A stretch of DNA of 26,968 bases from a virus. The position numbers and the translations under genes are program-made. Position 1 is the stretch's first letter. Each line of letters starts with the position of its first letter. Positions 11,943-22,100 of this stretch are shown in pieces. The stretch covers positions 1 to 26,968 of IMG/VR virus record IMGVR_UViG_3300048837_000891; one strand, written 5' to 3'. A model generated the notes under the pieces. The model ran no database searches. It saw only the letters and a list, made by a program, of their open reading frames with translations, and was not told the origin of the DNA.

Positions 11943-12350
11943 ATGCTGTATACAGTTATTATAGAAGTCGGCGACGATGACACAGCGTGGGGTGTGGAAG
12001 TGCCGGATATTCCTGGCTGTTATTCTGCCGGGGATACTCTGGATGAGGCTATTGCCAATGCAAAAGCGGCTATCGAAGGTCACCTTGAGGTGTTGGCTGA
12101 TGGCGGCGAGCAGATGCCACTACCAGCTCCCGCCAGGGCGCATATTACAGACATCGACTTTCACACGCACTTGATTGCTGTTATTGACGTTGATATCACA
12201 CCATTTTTAGGTAAGTCACAAAAGATAAACGTGACGCTACCCGATCTTTTGTTGCGAAAAATCGATGATTATGTAGACAAAAAACCAAAGGAATACAAGA
12301 ACCGATCCTATTTTTTACAGAAAGCCGCGTTGATCGCGCTTGATGGCTGA
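11943..12350 (+). CDS. hicB: HicB-type antitoxin with ribbon-helix-helix end (second copy)
   Basis: A 135-residue HicB. The N-terminal partial-RNase-H fold is clear (YTVIIEVGDDDTAWGVEVPDIPGCYSAGDTLDEAI). The C-terminal part (KINVTLPDLLLRKIDDYVD..YKNRSYFLQKAAL) reads as a ribbon-helix-helix DNA-binding domain, unlike the helix-turn-helix HicB at 4949. TTGAGG precedes the ATG by nine bases. It neutralises HicA and probably represses the promoter at 11677. It ends 4 bp before the stop of the converging tail gene. Confidence 0.92.
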   Translation: MLYTVIIEVGDDDTAWGVEVPDIPGCYSAGDTLDEAIANAKAAIEGHLEVLADGGEQMPLPAPARAHITDIDFHTHLIAVIDVDITPFLGKSQKINVTLPDLLLRKIDDYVDKKPKEYKNRSYFLQKAALIALDG

Positions 12351-12354
12351 CAGC

Positions 12355-12374
12355 TCAAACAGTAAGGTCTGAAT
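12355..12374. repeat. 20-bp repeat, copy inside the tail gene 3' end
   Basis: TCAAACAGTAAGGTCTGAAT, 19 of 20 identical to 11656-11675. It encodes the last residues and stop codon of the minus-strand 77-aa gene and forms the right border of the hicAB cassette. Confidence 0.75.
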
Positions 12375-12588
12375 AAGGCAGGTTTGAGGCGGGGCCGGTG
12401 ATTCGACCGCCTTGTATGACGGCCTTGTTGCCTGTGGATATTGAGTTGCCGGATACGGTGATCAGGTCGCCGCTGCGCAGTTGCACTATGCTGGTGCCGT
12501 CTGTGTTAACGGTTTGCACGGTGACAATTTGCTTGGCGGTGTCGGGTAGCAGGTTTTTGAATTTCAGCCAGGGGTTTACCATCGCCAT
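12355..12588 (-). CDS. Small conserved phage protein at the end of the tail operon
   Basis: A 77-residue strand-rich protein (NPWLKFKNLLPDTAKQIVTVQTVN..GTSIVQLRSGDLITVSG..KAVIQGGRITGPASNLP). The GDxxxVxG and VQGGRI pattern is like small beta proteins found after tail-tip genes in proteobacterial prophages. It begins 10 bp after the hub gene and is the last gene of the late operon. Its final 18-20 bases recur at 11656-11675. A virion-associated or assembly role is likely, but unproven. Confidence 0.7.
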   Translation of the reverse strand: MAMVNPWLKFKNLLPDTAKQIVTVQTVNTDGTSIVQLRSGDLITVSGNSISTGNKAVIQGGRITGPASNLPYSDLTV

Positions 12589-12598
12589 CGCGGGGTCC

Positions 12599-14464
12599 TC
12601 AGTAATGTCGTTCCAGTTTTACGGTTTGCGTAACCTCGGCAGCTCCTACGCCGCTGATGCTTATCGCATTGCTCAGGCAGAGCGCACGAAATTGCGCCGC
12701 GCCCTGGGCGTTTCTGTACTCCACCAGATTGCCGGGAATAAGCAGCCCCGGCGAGCCCAGCCCCGGGGGCAACGGTACCTGCACCGTGATGACGCTCTGG
12801 TTGCCGCTGTCGGACATGATGGCCCTCGCCTTTTCGGCGATTTGCTGTTCGTCCAGGTAGAGTACGCCCACCACGTCTTCGGCTGGACGATCTCCGGCGG
12901 TGCTGCTGCGCACTACGTTGACCGCCCTGCCCGTGTGAATGCCGGAAACATAAACGGCGTTATAAGCCTGACTGGGTTGCCATTCCAAGGAAAAACTCAG
13001 AACCATCGACTCGCTGACAATATTGTCAACGGCGGCCAACGGCTGGGCATCCCATTGCCAGGGCAGCGCCTTGTATCGCCGTTTTATTTCAAACTGATTT
13101 TGATCGGGCACCGCAATGGCAATGGCTCCGACACTGTTGACGATTTCAGAGACGACTTCCATGGGCGTTTTCGCTACATAGCTGTAAACATTCGCGCCGA
13201 TTGTCCAGTCAGGCAGTAAGGGTTCCCAATTTGCTGTGAATCCGATGGCGCTTAGTTCTTCGTGGACTATTTGCGATGCTTGCAACGCTGCTGTGTATGT
13301 TTTGGTTTGCTTAGGTGCGTAAGGTAGTGCCAGATATTGCGTTCGACTGACTCCCGATATTTGATAGGTTTGCGCCGGAAATTGTGCGCGCATGTTGTAT
13401 CGCTCTATCATGAATACCCAGCGATAACCGTTGATGATGACTTCAATTTCTTTTGCCGACACGCCATCCGGCGCAACCAGTGACAGGCTTGCCTGGTTGA
13501 GCAAGTCGCCGCTGAACGTCCAGACAAAGCTGTCGATATCGACGCTAATTTTTATGTTCTCGGCAAGCAGTGGGGTACCGCCTGCCAATTCGTTGATTTG
13601 CACGGTATTCATAATCAGGTAACTCGGTTTGTCTTCCGGTGCCTCAGGTTCTCCTGGCGGCGTGATGGGTCCGTCATAGTCGGGGTATTTGATGCCGATA
13701 TAGGGATCCAGTGCATAGGCACTACGCCCAAAACCCCAGGGCAGTTTGTAATATCCCTGCCGCCGCGAGGGGGTGCCGTTCCACCGGGATGAACAGCGGG
13801 TATCGCGGGTCTGCGCCTGTTTTTCGGGCTGGTCGCCGGAGAAGTGAAAAAACACTTCGGGCGTATAGTTGAAGCTGTATAAATCCTGTCCGGCAAAGAG
13901 GAAGTTCAGCGGTTGCTGATTGGGCAGGTACGCGGGTAGATTGCCCGGTGCTGTCGGCGGTGCCAGCCCGTACAGGGCAACGCTATGCCAGCCGGTACTG
14001 CGGAGACTGTCTTTGAGCGGGATCCGGTTTAGATAGTGAAAGCCCGTTGCGCCAAACAATGCCCGGATCGAGTGATCCCAACGGCTGTGTGCAGGCGCAC
14101 CGTCCTTGATGGTTTCATTACCCCAGACAAGCAGATGCGGCTGGGCGTTGCTGGCGGTTTCTTCTTGCCAGCCTTTGCGTGCGTGGGTGTCTTTCCAGCT
14201 GACCTGATCCCAGGGGCTGAGGTTGTCGCTTTGGAGAACCTCCGCCAACTCCCAAGGCGCTTGCTTCTGATGGTCTTGCCGGGTGCCTTCGTTCCAGTGC
14301 ATTACACTTTGATGGCCTGCAGTCGCTCCTTTTTCCCAGCGACAATCAATTTGGCAGCTAACCGCCGGTATGGGGGCGCTGGCGTAGACTGTCTGGTCAC
14401 GAAAATGAAACCCGGTGCCCGCTATGTAAGGGGCACCACCAAAGGCGAAATCAACCACGCTCAT
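12599..14464 (-). CDS. Tail hub / tail-tip protein (gp27-like C-terminal part)
   Basis: A 621-residue protein. The N-terminal half (about 1-270) is Trp- and His-rich with repeated WxxV/WxxxT segments. After a Pro/Glu linker (GPITPPGEPEAPEDKP), the C-terminal half resembles a phage baseplate-hub fold: IKISVDIDSFVWTFSGDL, ASQIVHEELSAIGF, TPMEVVSEIVNSVGAIAIAV, and a final KARAIMSDSGNQSVITVQVPL..GLLIPGNLVEY domain. Such hubs form the tail tip around the central channel. It overlaps the upstream gene by 4 bp (ATGA). The hub assignment is from pattern and position. Confidence 0.7.
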   Translation of the reverse strand: MSVVDFAFGGAPYIAGTGFHFRDQTVYASAPIPAVSCQIDCRWEKGATAGHQSVMHWNEGTRQDHQKQAPWELAEVLQSDNLSPWDQVSWKDTHARKGWQEETASNAQPHLLVWGNETIKDGAPAHSRWDHSIRALFGATGFHYLNRIPLKDSLRSTGWHSVALYGLAPPTAPGNLPAYLPNQQPLNFLFAGQDLYSFNYTPEVFFHFSGDQPEKQAQTRDTRCSSRWNGTPSRRQGYYKLPWGFGRSAYALDPYIGIKYPDYDGPITPPGEPEAPEDKPSYLIMNTVQINELAGGTPLLAENIKISVDIDSFVWTFSGDLLNQASLSLVAPDGVSAKEIEVIINGYRWVFMIERYNMRAQFPAQTYQISGVSRTQYLALPYAPKQTKTYTAALQASQIVHEELSAIGFTANWEPLLPDWTIGANVYSYVAKTPMEVVSEIVNSVGAIAIAVPDQNQFEIKRRYKALPWQWDAQPLAAVDNIVSESMVLSFSLEWQPSQAYNAVYVSGIHTGRAVNVVRSSTAGDRPAEDVVGVLYLDEQQIAEKARAIMSDSGNQSVITVQVPLPPGLGSPGLLIPGNLVEYRNAQGAAQFRALCLSNAISISGVGAAEVTQTVKLERHY

Positions 14465-14937
14465 AACTCATCCTGATCGGGGATGACTGGACCATGCGCG
14501 ATGGGCTGGTAATATTTTTTGGCCTGAAACACGGCGGTACCGATATTGCCCGTGCTGGAGCCTCCTGTGACAATCCACCATTCGGGTTCGGTGGCTACAC
14601 CTGTCCCGGCAAACAGGCAATCATAGACGTAGCCGGTTTCATTGCCCGGCGTGGGGTGTACCCGGTCGCCAACGCTGTAGGTGGCACTGGGTGTCCAGAC
14701 GGTGCCGTAATCGTCCTGGGCGACAACCAGCACCGCGCCGGTGTAGGGCGTTACAAAAAGCTGGTACAGGCCGGTGATTTCGTCGCTTTCGGTTTCGCCC
14801 AGGCAGACCCGCGCAAACACCGGCTGGCCTTCGCCGTCCAGCTCGCCGGTGTCGATGGCATCCCAGGTCAGCGCGGTAATGCTGCGCTTTGCGGGTGCGC
14901 CTTCCACTAACAGTTCACCGCTTACGAAAGATCGCAT
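14461..14937 (-). CDS. Tail-tip protein with carbohydrate-binding-like segment (158 aa)
   Basis: A 158-residue beta-rich protein. Residues about 82-125 read WTPSATYSVGDRVHPTPGN, then GYVYDCLFAGTGVATEPEW, the W-x-Y-xxGD...Y-x-C...G-x-T-x-x-x-P-W layout of small modules common in tail fibres and in carbohydrate-binding domains. It overlaps the upstream gene by 1 bp and the hub gene by 4 bp, so all three are co-translated. A receptor or cell-surface contact role is plausible. Confidence 0.65.
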   Translation of the reverse strand: MRSFVSGELLVEGAPAKRSITALTWDAIDTGELDGEGQPVFARVCLGETESDEITGLYQLFVTPYTGAVLVVAQDDYGTVWTPSATYSVGDRVHPTPGNETGYVYDCLFAGTGVATEPEWWIVTGGSSTGNIGTAVFQAKKYYQPIAHGPVIPDQDEL

Positions 14938-16490
14938 CAGTCAGCATCTCCACGGATCTGCACAGTGAATGAATCATTATTGGCGGTTGCCTGACCGGGC
15001 GTGACTACCCGGGTGATCCAGAGCGGTGCCAGTGCCGAATCGGTGTTGAAACGGATGGCATTGCCAGTTGACCAGCCTGTCCCCCACCCACCCAGACGGA
15101 TAGCAAAGTACGGCACGCCGGTATTGGGGTTGATGGGTGCGGTGTCGGCGGATGTGGTACCTGTACCAATAACGCCCATTTTTTCGCCCACAATGTTGAA
15201 AGTGGTCGCGCCGGTAAACACCAGCGCCCAGCGTTCGGTAATCGCTCCACGGTTACTAATTTCCGGCGGGTTGTCGATGTCGTTGTATTGCGAGGTGGTG
15301 CTGTCACCGATGAGCGTATCCGACCAGACGGGGGAGGCCATCGAGAATGACTTTTGCGCAAAGAAGTGATGCACACGCGCCTGCAGGTCGCCGTAAACAA
15401 CCGCACTGCTGATTGTGGTGCTGGCGGCGTCATAGTCTTGTGACAGTGGTGCCACCAGTGAAATGCTGCCGCTGATTTGTACATCGCCGATCAGGCTCAT
15501 GTGCTCGATGCGATGCCTGGCTATCAGTGGCGGATTTAGCGGGGCAGAGGCAGCAGATTGCAGCAGCAGGGTGCTGGAAAACGTGATTTCCCCGGCCGCC
15601 AAATCAAGGCTGTACTGTGCCACATCCAGTGCCACGCCATCCTGATCTTCAATGCGCACTTCGGCCAGTGCCGTTCGGGGCAGTATAACCACGTCATCGG
15701 CCAGCGGGGTGCCAATGCTGGTATCATGCCAGTTGTTCAGCACGGCAATATCACCACTGCGGAAAATGGGCACACGGCCATCACTGGGGAGCCGCACCGG
15801 ATCCAGCCCGATCAGATCGGCATCGAGCGGTACGGTCGAATACACAACGCAGTTATATTTGACGGAGTTGGCCTGCACATTGATGGCGGTGGCTGACATA
15901 GACGCGGCGTCCGTGGGGTCATCACAAAACACGATACTGACCGATCCGGTGGTTTGATCGACCGCGCCATAAATGCCCGATCCGGTGATTTCGCCATTGA
16001 AATTGGCGGTGGCGGTCATGATGCTGCCATCGGCTTTGAGTGCCGTAATCTGCAAACCGCCCGGCCGGATCGGTGCGCCTGCCGTCCGAAACGCGAGGGT
16101 GTTGATATAACCCACTTCGTTGGTCGTCGCTAGGGATTTTATGACGACAGAGCCATTGGTATTGGCTGGCCAGTCAGTCAGTGTGATTACACCGGTTTCG
16201 TAATTGATGGTGCCTACCTGCGTGCCAGCATTGGTTTTCAAGTCGATATTTTTATAGATGCGCCCCGACCTGTCCCGATACCATTCATTCAGCCAGGTGA
16301 ATACGACTGATCCCGGCAGGATGGGGTCGGCAATGCCCGGTTTGAGTTCGAACTTAATTTCGTTGATCGGAATGCTGGTTGTTTTTTGCAACCCGGTCGC
16401 GCCCTGGGCAGTGACGGTGTAGGTGATGGCTCCATCCACCAGATTTCTGTCCGCTTCTACGTCTACCGTGCTTAATACAATATCACTCAT
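14937..16490 (-). CDS. Tail-tip structural protein with beta-repeat modules (517 aa)
   Basis: A 517-residue, strand-rich, low-Lys protein. GTINYETGVITL (about residues 93-104) and GAVDQTTGSVSI (about 175-186) belong to the same repeat motif seen four times in the next gene upstream. A later segment (GTGTTSADTAPINPNTGVPYFAIRLGGWGTGW) is Gly/Thr-rich, as in distal tail proteins. It starts 3 bp after the upstream gene. No enzyme motif is visible. Tail-tip or fibre component by position. Confidence 0.7.
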   Translation of the reverse strand: MSDIVLSTVDVEADRNLVDGAITYTVTAQGATGLQKTTSIPINEIKFELKPGIADPILPGSVVFTWLNEWYRDRSGRIYKNIDLKTNAGTQVGTINYETGVITLTDWPANTNGSVVIKSLATTNEVGYINTLAFRTAGAPIRPGGLQITALKADGSIMTATANFNGEITGSGIYGAVDQTTGSVSIVFCDDPTDAASMSATAINVQANSVKYNCVVYSTVPLDADLIGLDPVRLPSDGRVPIFRSGDIAVLNNWHDTSIGTPLADDVVILPRTALAEVRIEDQDGVALDVAQYSLDLAAGEITFSSTLLLQSAASAPLNPPLIARHRIEHMSLIGDVQISGSISLVAPLSQDYDAASTTISSAVVYGDLQARVHHFFAQKSFSMASPVWSDTLIGDSTTSQYNDIDNPPEISNRGAITERWALVFTGATTFNIVGEKMGVIGTGTTSADTAPINPNTGVPYFAIRLGGWGTGWSTGNAIRFNTDSALAPLWITRVVTPGQATANNDSFTVQIRGDAD

Positions 16491-16493
16491 AGT

Positions 16494-18752
16494 TTACCCC
16501 CCTGTTACCGCGCCATATGTATCGGAAAAACTGCCATAGACCGCCGATGAAGGCTTCGCTATGACCGACCGGTAGCTGGATTCAATGGTGACGGTGAGGA
16601 ACACCTGATTTGCTGATCCGTCTACATAGGGGATTTTGACCTTGATTGTTTTCCAGTCCCCCCCCGACGACATGGGTCCCTCGCCGCCTGCAAACGTTCC
16701 GGTATGCCCCAGATCGCCCGTCCAGGTACCGCTGCCGTTGCCGGTGAAATATTCTTCCTGCAAGGCACCGCCATACCAGGTCTGTGCGTAAAACGCTGTG
16801 CTTTTGTTCAGATAGCTGCTGATCTGGATGGTTTTGTTATTCCGCGCCACCTTTACCGCACCGGTGCCGTAGTCCACGGTGCCGTTGCTGCCTTCGTTGC
16901 CGGTGAGATTGCCGTTGCCGTCGTCCACAATCGTTTCACCGTCCGGCATGTTGATGCTGATATTGCCTGCGTTGCCGGTTGGCACCGTGGTTTCAATCAC
17001 TTCGGGCTTGCCTTCAGGGGGCGGTGGTGGCGGGGTGTAGGTGAATGTGCCAGTCAGTGCGGTGGCTTCCTCATAGACTACGTCCATTTCGGTGCCCACC
17101 AGTGGGAAGTCGGTCATGTACAATTCATATTCGCCGGTCACGTAGTTGATTCTGCCGGTGGCATGTCCCGTGAACTGGCCACCGGCATCCGTGGCGCTTT
17201 TGGCTCCGGCGTTTGATGTCCAGCTGACACTGACCGACCCTTTGAGAATCTGTTGTCCGGGGGTGATGGCGAGAATTCCGCTGACTTCTTTTTTCAGCGG
17301 TGGCGCTTCTGTCAGCAGGTTGTAGCGGATAAATTCCTGACTTAAAAAGCTGTAAATGATGGTGCTGTCGGCATCGGGCAAGGCCGCCGTGGTGAAAATC
17401 ACGCTGCCGGTGGCGTAGTTGATGCTGCCGCTGCCCTGCCCGGTGAGTGCCCCCGCGCCGGTATCCCGCAACTGTACCCATTTGCCCAGCGCCATGTACT
17501 CGACCATCAACGATCCGGGGAACGGCGGCGCATCGGCAAGATTCAAGGTGTAATTGTATTGACGATTCTGAATGCTGATCGGTATAAAACTGCTGTAAAC
17601 CCGTCCGATTTTTGGCGCTCCGGGTTTGTAACGGACAACTGAAAAAGACGGATATATGTTCACTGTCGCCAAAAGCTCTATATACCCTGTCTCATAATCA
17701 ACGCTGGCGCTGATAAAATAATTTCCGGGATCCGATACTATTATCAAAGTGCCATCGCCGCGGTCATCAAACACAGCATTAACAATTTCAATGTGCAATG
17801 ATAGCGGCGTAATGGAGCCGCCCAGGTATAGAGTTGTTTTTTTGATAAGTGCATTTCCAATGACGTTGGGATATAACAACTCAATATTATTTTCCCCCGT
17901 CTGCACTATCGTAAACCTCCCCAGTGTGGAATCCTGATCGGCCAGTGGGGTTTCTGAGGTGGCGCTGGGGACGATGTTTTCATAGACCGTGGACACCTTG
18001 ACTTCGAGTGCGCCGGAGAGTGCATTGGCGGAAAGGCGTTTCATGCCGAAGTACCGGGCGCTGTCGGCGACTTGTGTGCTCAGGAACCTGGCTGGCGTGA
18101 CGCCGCCAATGCCGGTAATGCCTACTGCGTAGGGTTCGCCACCCGGATAGGTTTTTTCCAGCGCGGCGGTGATTTCGATGACGATTTCACGCCGCAGCAG
18201 CTCCATCAAGGCACCGTGAAAATCAACATAAAATGTTTTTTCCTCGTGCGTCACTTTGGTGACGCGGATGTATTGTTCATCGTCAGTGGTTTCGTTCATG
18301 ATGACGAAGACTTCACCCACTTCCGGGATGCGTTCTTCAATGCGCTGAAACAGCAGCAGGCTTCGCTGGCCGACCAGCTGGTTCCCCAGCGGGTAAAACG
18401 GGGCAGACGTGCCCTTGACCACGTAGCTTTCTATTCTGTCCTGAGCGGACAGCCGCTCATCGGTCTGGCTTTCGGTGTTGAACAGCAACACGCTGACATG
18501 TTCGTCATCCGGCACGTCGGTCAAAATGACGTGTGCGCCCAGATACCTGTCGGTATTGTCGGTGTGCACGCCGACGAAAACTTTTCGCAATGACACATCG
18601 CCGGTGGTGCGGTCAATTCGTGAGATGTCTTCGAACAGGTTGTTTACATCACCGCTGACAACCTGCGTTCCGGTGGCACGGCCACCGCCATCGTCGTTGT
18701 CGGTTAATCGCTGGCTTTCCAGCAGTTTTACATCACTGGCCAAAATGGTCAT
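16494..18752 (-). CDS. Large tail-tip protein with four ~91-residue repeats (752 aa)
   Basis: A 752-residue structural protein. Residues 1-250 form a distinct N-terminal region (NNLFEDISRIDRTTGDVSLRK near the start). From about 340 on, a motif [GA]-x-[IV]-[ND]-Y-x-T-G-x-[IVY] recurs at 349, 442, 533 and 624, spaced 93, 91 and 91 residues. Each copy is preceded by a G-x-G-x-L/F-x-G-x-x-x-G run, so these are tandem beta domains. A TPPPPPPEGKPE linker separates the third and fourth copies. It overlaps the 132-aa gene by 1 bp. Probably a tail-tip spike or fibre attachment protein. Confidence 0.7.
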   Translation of the reverse strand: MTILASDVKLLESQRLTDNDDGGGRATGTQVVSGDVNNLFEDISRIDRTTGDVSLRKVFVGVHTDNTDRYLGAHVILTDVPDDEHVSVLLFNTESQTDERLSAQDRIESYVVKGTSAPFYPLGNQLVGQRSLLLFQRIEERIPEVGEVFVIMNETTDDEQYIRVTKVTHEEKTFYVDFHGALMELLRREIVIEITAALEKTYPGGEPYAVGITGIGGVTPARFLSTQVADSARYFGMKRLSANALSGALEVKVSTVYENIVPSATSETPLADQDSTLGRFTIVQTGENNIELLYPNVIGNALIKKTTLYLGGSITPLSLHIEIVNAVFDDRGDGTLIIVSDPGNYFISASVDYETGYIELLATVNIYPSFSVVRYKPGAPKIGRVYSSFIPISIQNRQYNYTLNLADAPPFPGSLMVEYMALGKWVQLRDTGAGALTGQGSGSINYATGSVIFTTAALPDADSTIIYSFLSQEFIRYNLLTEAPPLKKEVSGILAITPGQQILKGSVSVSWTSNAGAKSATDAGGQFTGHATGRINYVTGEYELYMTDFPLVGTEMDVVYEEATALTGTFTYTPPPPPPEGKPEVIETTVPTGNAGNISINMPDGETIVDDGNGNLTGNEGSNGTVDYGTGAVKVARNNKTIQISSYLNKSTAFYAQTWYGGALQEEYFTGNGSGTWTGDLGHTGTFAGGEGPMSSGGDWKTIKVKIPYVDGSANQVFLTVTIESSYRSVIAKPSSAVYGSFSDTYGAVTGG

Positions 18753-19150
18753 CAGATGGATACCTCTATAAGTCGGATTTCAAGGGTGTAGACATGATCA
18801 AGGCCGGGACTGGCCTTTCTGAAGACTTCGCGGGCAACGATGGGGGCTTGTCCGCGATCAAAGATGACTGTTTTTATGTCGCCATTGGCGAGGGTCAGGG
18901 TCATGCTGGTTACTGACTGGTCTGCCAGGGTTTTTAAATAGATGATTTCAGCACGGGAAACCCATGTGCCATCACCGGTAGCGAGCACTATTTCCCGCCC
19001 GGCCTGTTTCGCGCCTTCTTGTACTATGGCGCTGCCTGCCAGGCTGTATTTGATGTCTTGCACAACCGGCGTCCAGTCGAATTCGTTAATCCATTGAATG
19101 TCTTCGGGCAAGGTGGCGGTAGTGGTGCCGTCGGTCAGGGTTACGTTCAT
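18752..19150 (-). CDS. Phage tail protein (132 aa) downstream of tape measure
   Basis: A 132-residue beta-rich protein (MNVTLTDGTTTATLPEDIQWINEFDWTPVVQDIKYSLAGSAIVQE...). The pattern of a short N-terminal strand region followed by VTSMTLTLANGDIKTVIFD and a C-terminal YTLEIRLIEV strand fits a small distal tail component. It overlaps the tape-measure stop by 4 bp and the next gene by 1 bp. In siphoviruses the gene after the tape measure usually belongs to the tail tip. Family not recognised. Confidence 0.7.
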   Translation of the reverse strand: MNVTLTDGTTTATLPEDIQWINEFDWTPVVQDIKYSLAGSAIVQEGAKQAGREIVLATGDGTWVSRAEIIYLKTLADQSVTSMTLTLANGDIKTVIFDRGQAPIVAREVFRKASPGLDHVYTLEIRLIEVSI

Positions 19151-22100
19151 AATGTGGTCAGTCCTGTACGGGCGAGCAGGTCGAGCAGCTGGGTCGGGTT
19201 GTCGGTTTCCAGCTCAACCTTCTGGGAATTCAGCCGCAGCTCTATGACCTGTTTTTGTGTATTGGCAGCATACTGAGTGGCGTTTTGTGGTGCTGACGCT
19301 GCCCGCACGGGGGTTTGTGTGGTCAAACGCTGGCGTTCTGCTTCCCTTTTACTCTCGGCTTCCCTGTCCCGTTCTGCCTTGTTTTCGATGGCTATTTGCT
19401 GCATTTTTTTGCGGTGTATCTGCTCAAGGATCCGGATGGATTCTTCAGCATTGCGAGCCGCTTCAGCGTTACCCTGGGCGATGGCTTCCTGATATTGCTT
19501 TTCGAGTTCGGCTTTTTCGCGGACAAAATTCCTGTTTTCAATGCTTTCGGTTTTGCCTTCGAGGCTGTCAAGCTGGTTCTGCAGGTTTATCAGGGTGCTT
19601 TCGGTGCTTTGATTTAGCGCATCCATGGCGCTTTTCGCCGCGGCAATGGCGCTTTGCAACTTTGACAGGTCGCTTTCATTGAGCAGGTTGAACTGTTTGC
19701 TCGCCCCGGCAGCCAGATAGTTCAGTTCCTCGAAGGAGCTTTTGCCGTTTTCCAACCGATCCAGCAGGCCGCGCAGGGCGATTTGCTGGCGATAGTATTC
19801 TTCGGTGACGCGGGCGGCATTTTGCTGCAGTTCGGCAAAGTAGTGCCCAAAACTTTGATTCATCCAGTGTGCTTGCGCAGTGGCAAGGCGCTCTACCGAT
19901 TCGCGGGCTTCCTCGTACTTGCTACGCAGCAAATCCATGTCATCGAGCGGCTTTTTACCAAATTGCATTTGTTCAAAGGCTTGCCCAGCGGCCTCTGACA
20001 GGCCGTGCATGGATTGCGTGGTCGCGTTGATAATCGCGGCAATGCCCCCGGCAATGACTCTGGCCGATTCGCCAAATTCTTCGGATTTTTCTTTGACTTC
20101 CTCGATGCCATCTTCCAGCTTTTTTAACGCGGGTACTGACTTTTCAGCGCCATCCTTGACCTCCTCCAACCCTTTGCCGGGTTTGGAATTATTCAGCTCC
20201 TCTCCCTTGTCCTTTATCTGGCTGAGTCCGGTCTTCCATACTTCTGCGGTGATTTCTCCGCTTTCTCCCAGGTCATCCCAGGTGTTTTTAAGTGCATTCA
20301 ACTCGGCACCATTATTGACCGAACTCAATGCCTCAGTAAGTGCCATGCCCATGCCAGCCGCCTGAACGCTTACTTCATCGGTGCCCGCCTTGAGTACAGC
20401 ATTGAGCTCTTTCAAGCCGTCTATCGCACCTTTCGCATCGACGGAGACTCCCGTCAGAAGCTGCTGCATGTCGATTTTGTAACGATCCAGCAGTTGGCCG
20501 GATTCGGCGACCAGCTTTTTCTTTTTGTCCAGATTCTCCTGCTCTTTCTGGTTCATCAGATCCAGCGTTTGCACGGTGTTGACCGCGCGCTGTACTTCCA
20601 GCCCCGCCAGTTCAACTTGCAGCGTTTTCTGATGCTCGCCCAATTCCAGCAGTAGCCGGGTTTTTTCTTCTACCGGCCCCATGCCGTTGGCGACAGCCTC
20701 ATAGAGTATTGGCCAGGCGGCCAGCCGGTTTTGGGTTTGTTCGATTTGCGCCCCGATCTTCTGATCGGATGCCGCCACATCGGCCAGCATCTGGTCAATG
20801 GACTTGGCGACCACTGCCGGGATGGTGGCGATCTTCTCGGCGGCAGCGGCATGGGTTTCGGCCAATTTGCCAGGCACGGCTTCGGCGTCTTTATACAGGT
20901 CAAAATAAATGTCACGAATGTCCTGCACTCGTTTTTCATGCTCCGCGGCGGCGGCATCCAGGGTGTTGTTGTTGAATACGGTCTGAAACGCTTCCCAGCC
21001 ATAGCGCATATTTTCAAAGGCGAGAGTGACACCTTCCGCCATGGCAACACCGGCAACGCGGACGGTTGCGAACTCATCCCGCAAGTAGGTGCCGATTTCC
21101 CAACCTGCCAGAAAAGCGGCGGCAGCAATGAAGGCGACGTTCATTTTGTTGGCGATCAACGCCGTTGCCGTCATTTCGGTATTTAACAGCCTGAGTGCGG
21201 CGGTCGCGGCGGCAGCACTCTTGGCTGCGACCACACCCATGGCCGAAAAGGCGACGCGCAAGCCTGCGGCACCGGCGGCGATGGTGCCGACCACGGCCGC
21301 AGCGGCGCTTAATTCCGGGAACTTGTCGATAAACTCGCCAACGGCGGCGGCGGCTGTTATCAGCCCTTCGGCTGCCGCAGCTATGGCGGGCAAAAATACT
21401 TCACCCAGATTAATAGCAATCACTTCGACGGCATTACTTAGCCGTTCAAGTTGCGCCTGGGTTGTTTTCATGCGCTCCTGAAATTCCCGATCCAGGGCGC
21501 CGGAGGTGGCTTGTCTGTCGGTAACCAGTCCCAGGGCTTTTTCATAATCCCCCAATGAGCCTACCAACAGGGAGATGTCATCCTGGTATTCGGCACCAAA
21601 CATGCGGGTCAGGATTTCGGCACGGCTTTTGCCGTCCAGTCGCTCCAGCGTTTGCAGGAATTCGATCAAGGCTTGTTGCGGTTTGTCGCGCACATCGGCG
21701 GCTAACTGCCCGGCGGAAATGCCTAACGCATCAAGCCCATCCCGGAAGGACTTTGAGCCGACTTCCGCCGTTTGCAGTTTTGACAGCAGCGCGTTGATAC
21801 CGGTGGCGGCGACTTCAGGCGGTTTGCCCAGGGCGATGAAGGCCGCTGACAGGGCAGCGGCTTCTTCGGCAACCAGCCCGAACTGGCGGGATGTGCCGCC
21901 GATGCGGGTCATGGCATCGACAATGTCTTTTTCTTTGGCGGCGGTATTGTTGCCCAGGGTGTTGATGGCATTGCCCAGTAATTCCACTTCGGCTATCGGG
22001 ATCTGGAAAACGTTTTTCAGTTCGGCTATGGCTTCCCCCGCCTGCTCTGGCAGCATGTTGAAGGCGGTGCCCATTTTGGCGGCCAGCAGGGTGAAGGCCT

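Noticed and set aside
12398-13219. Long + strand frames opposite the tail genes (also at 21575-22471 and elsewhere)
   Set aside because: They are complementary to strongly coding minus-strand genes and show the Arg/Pro/Ala-rich composition typical of antisense frames.
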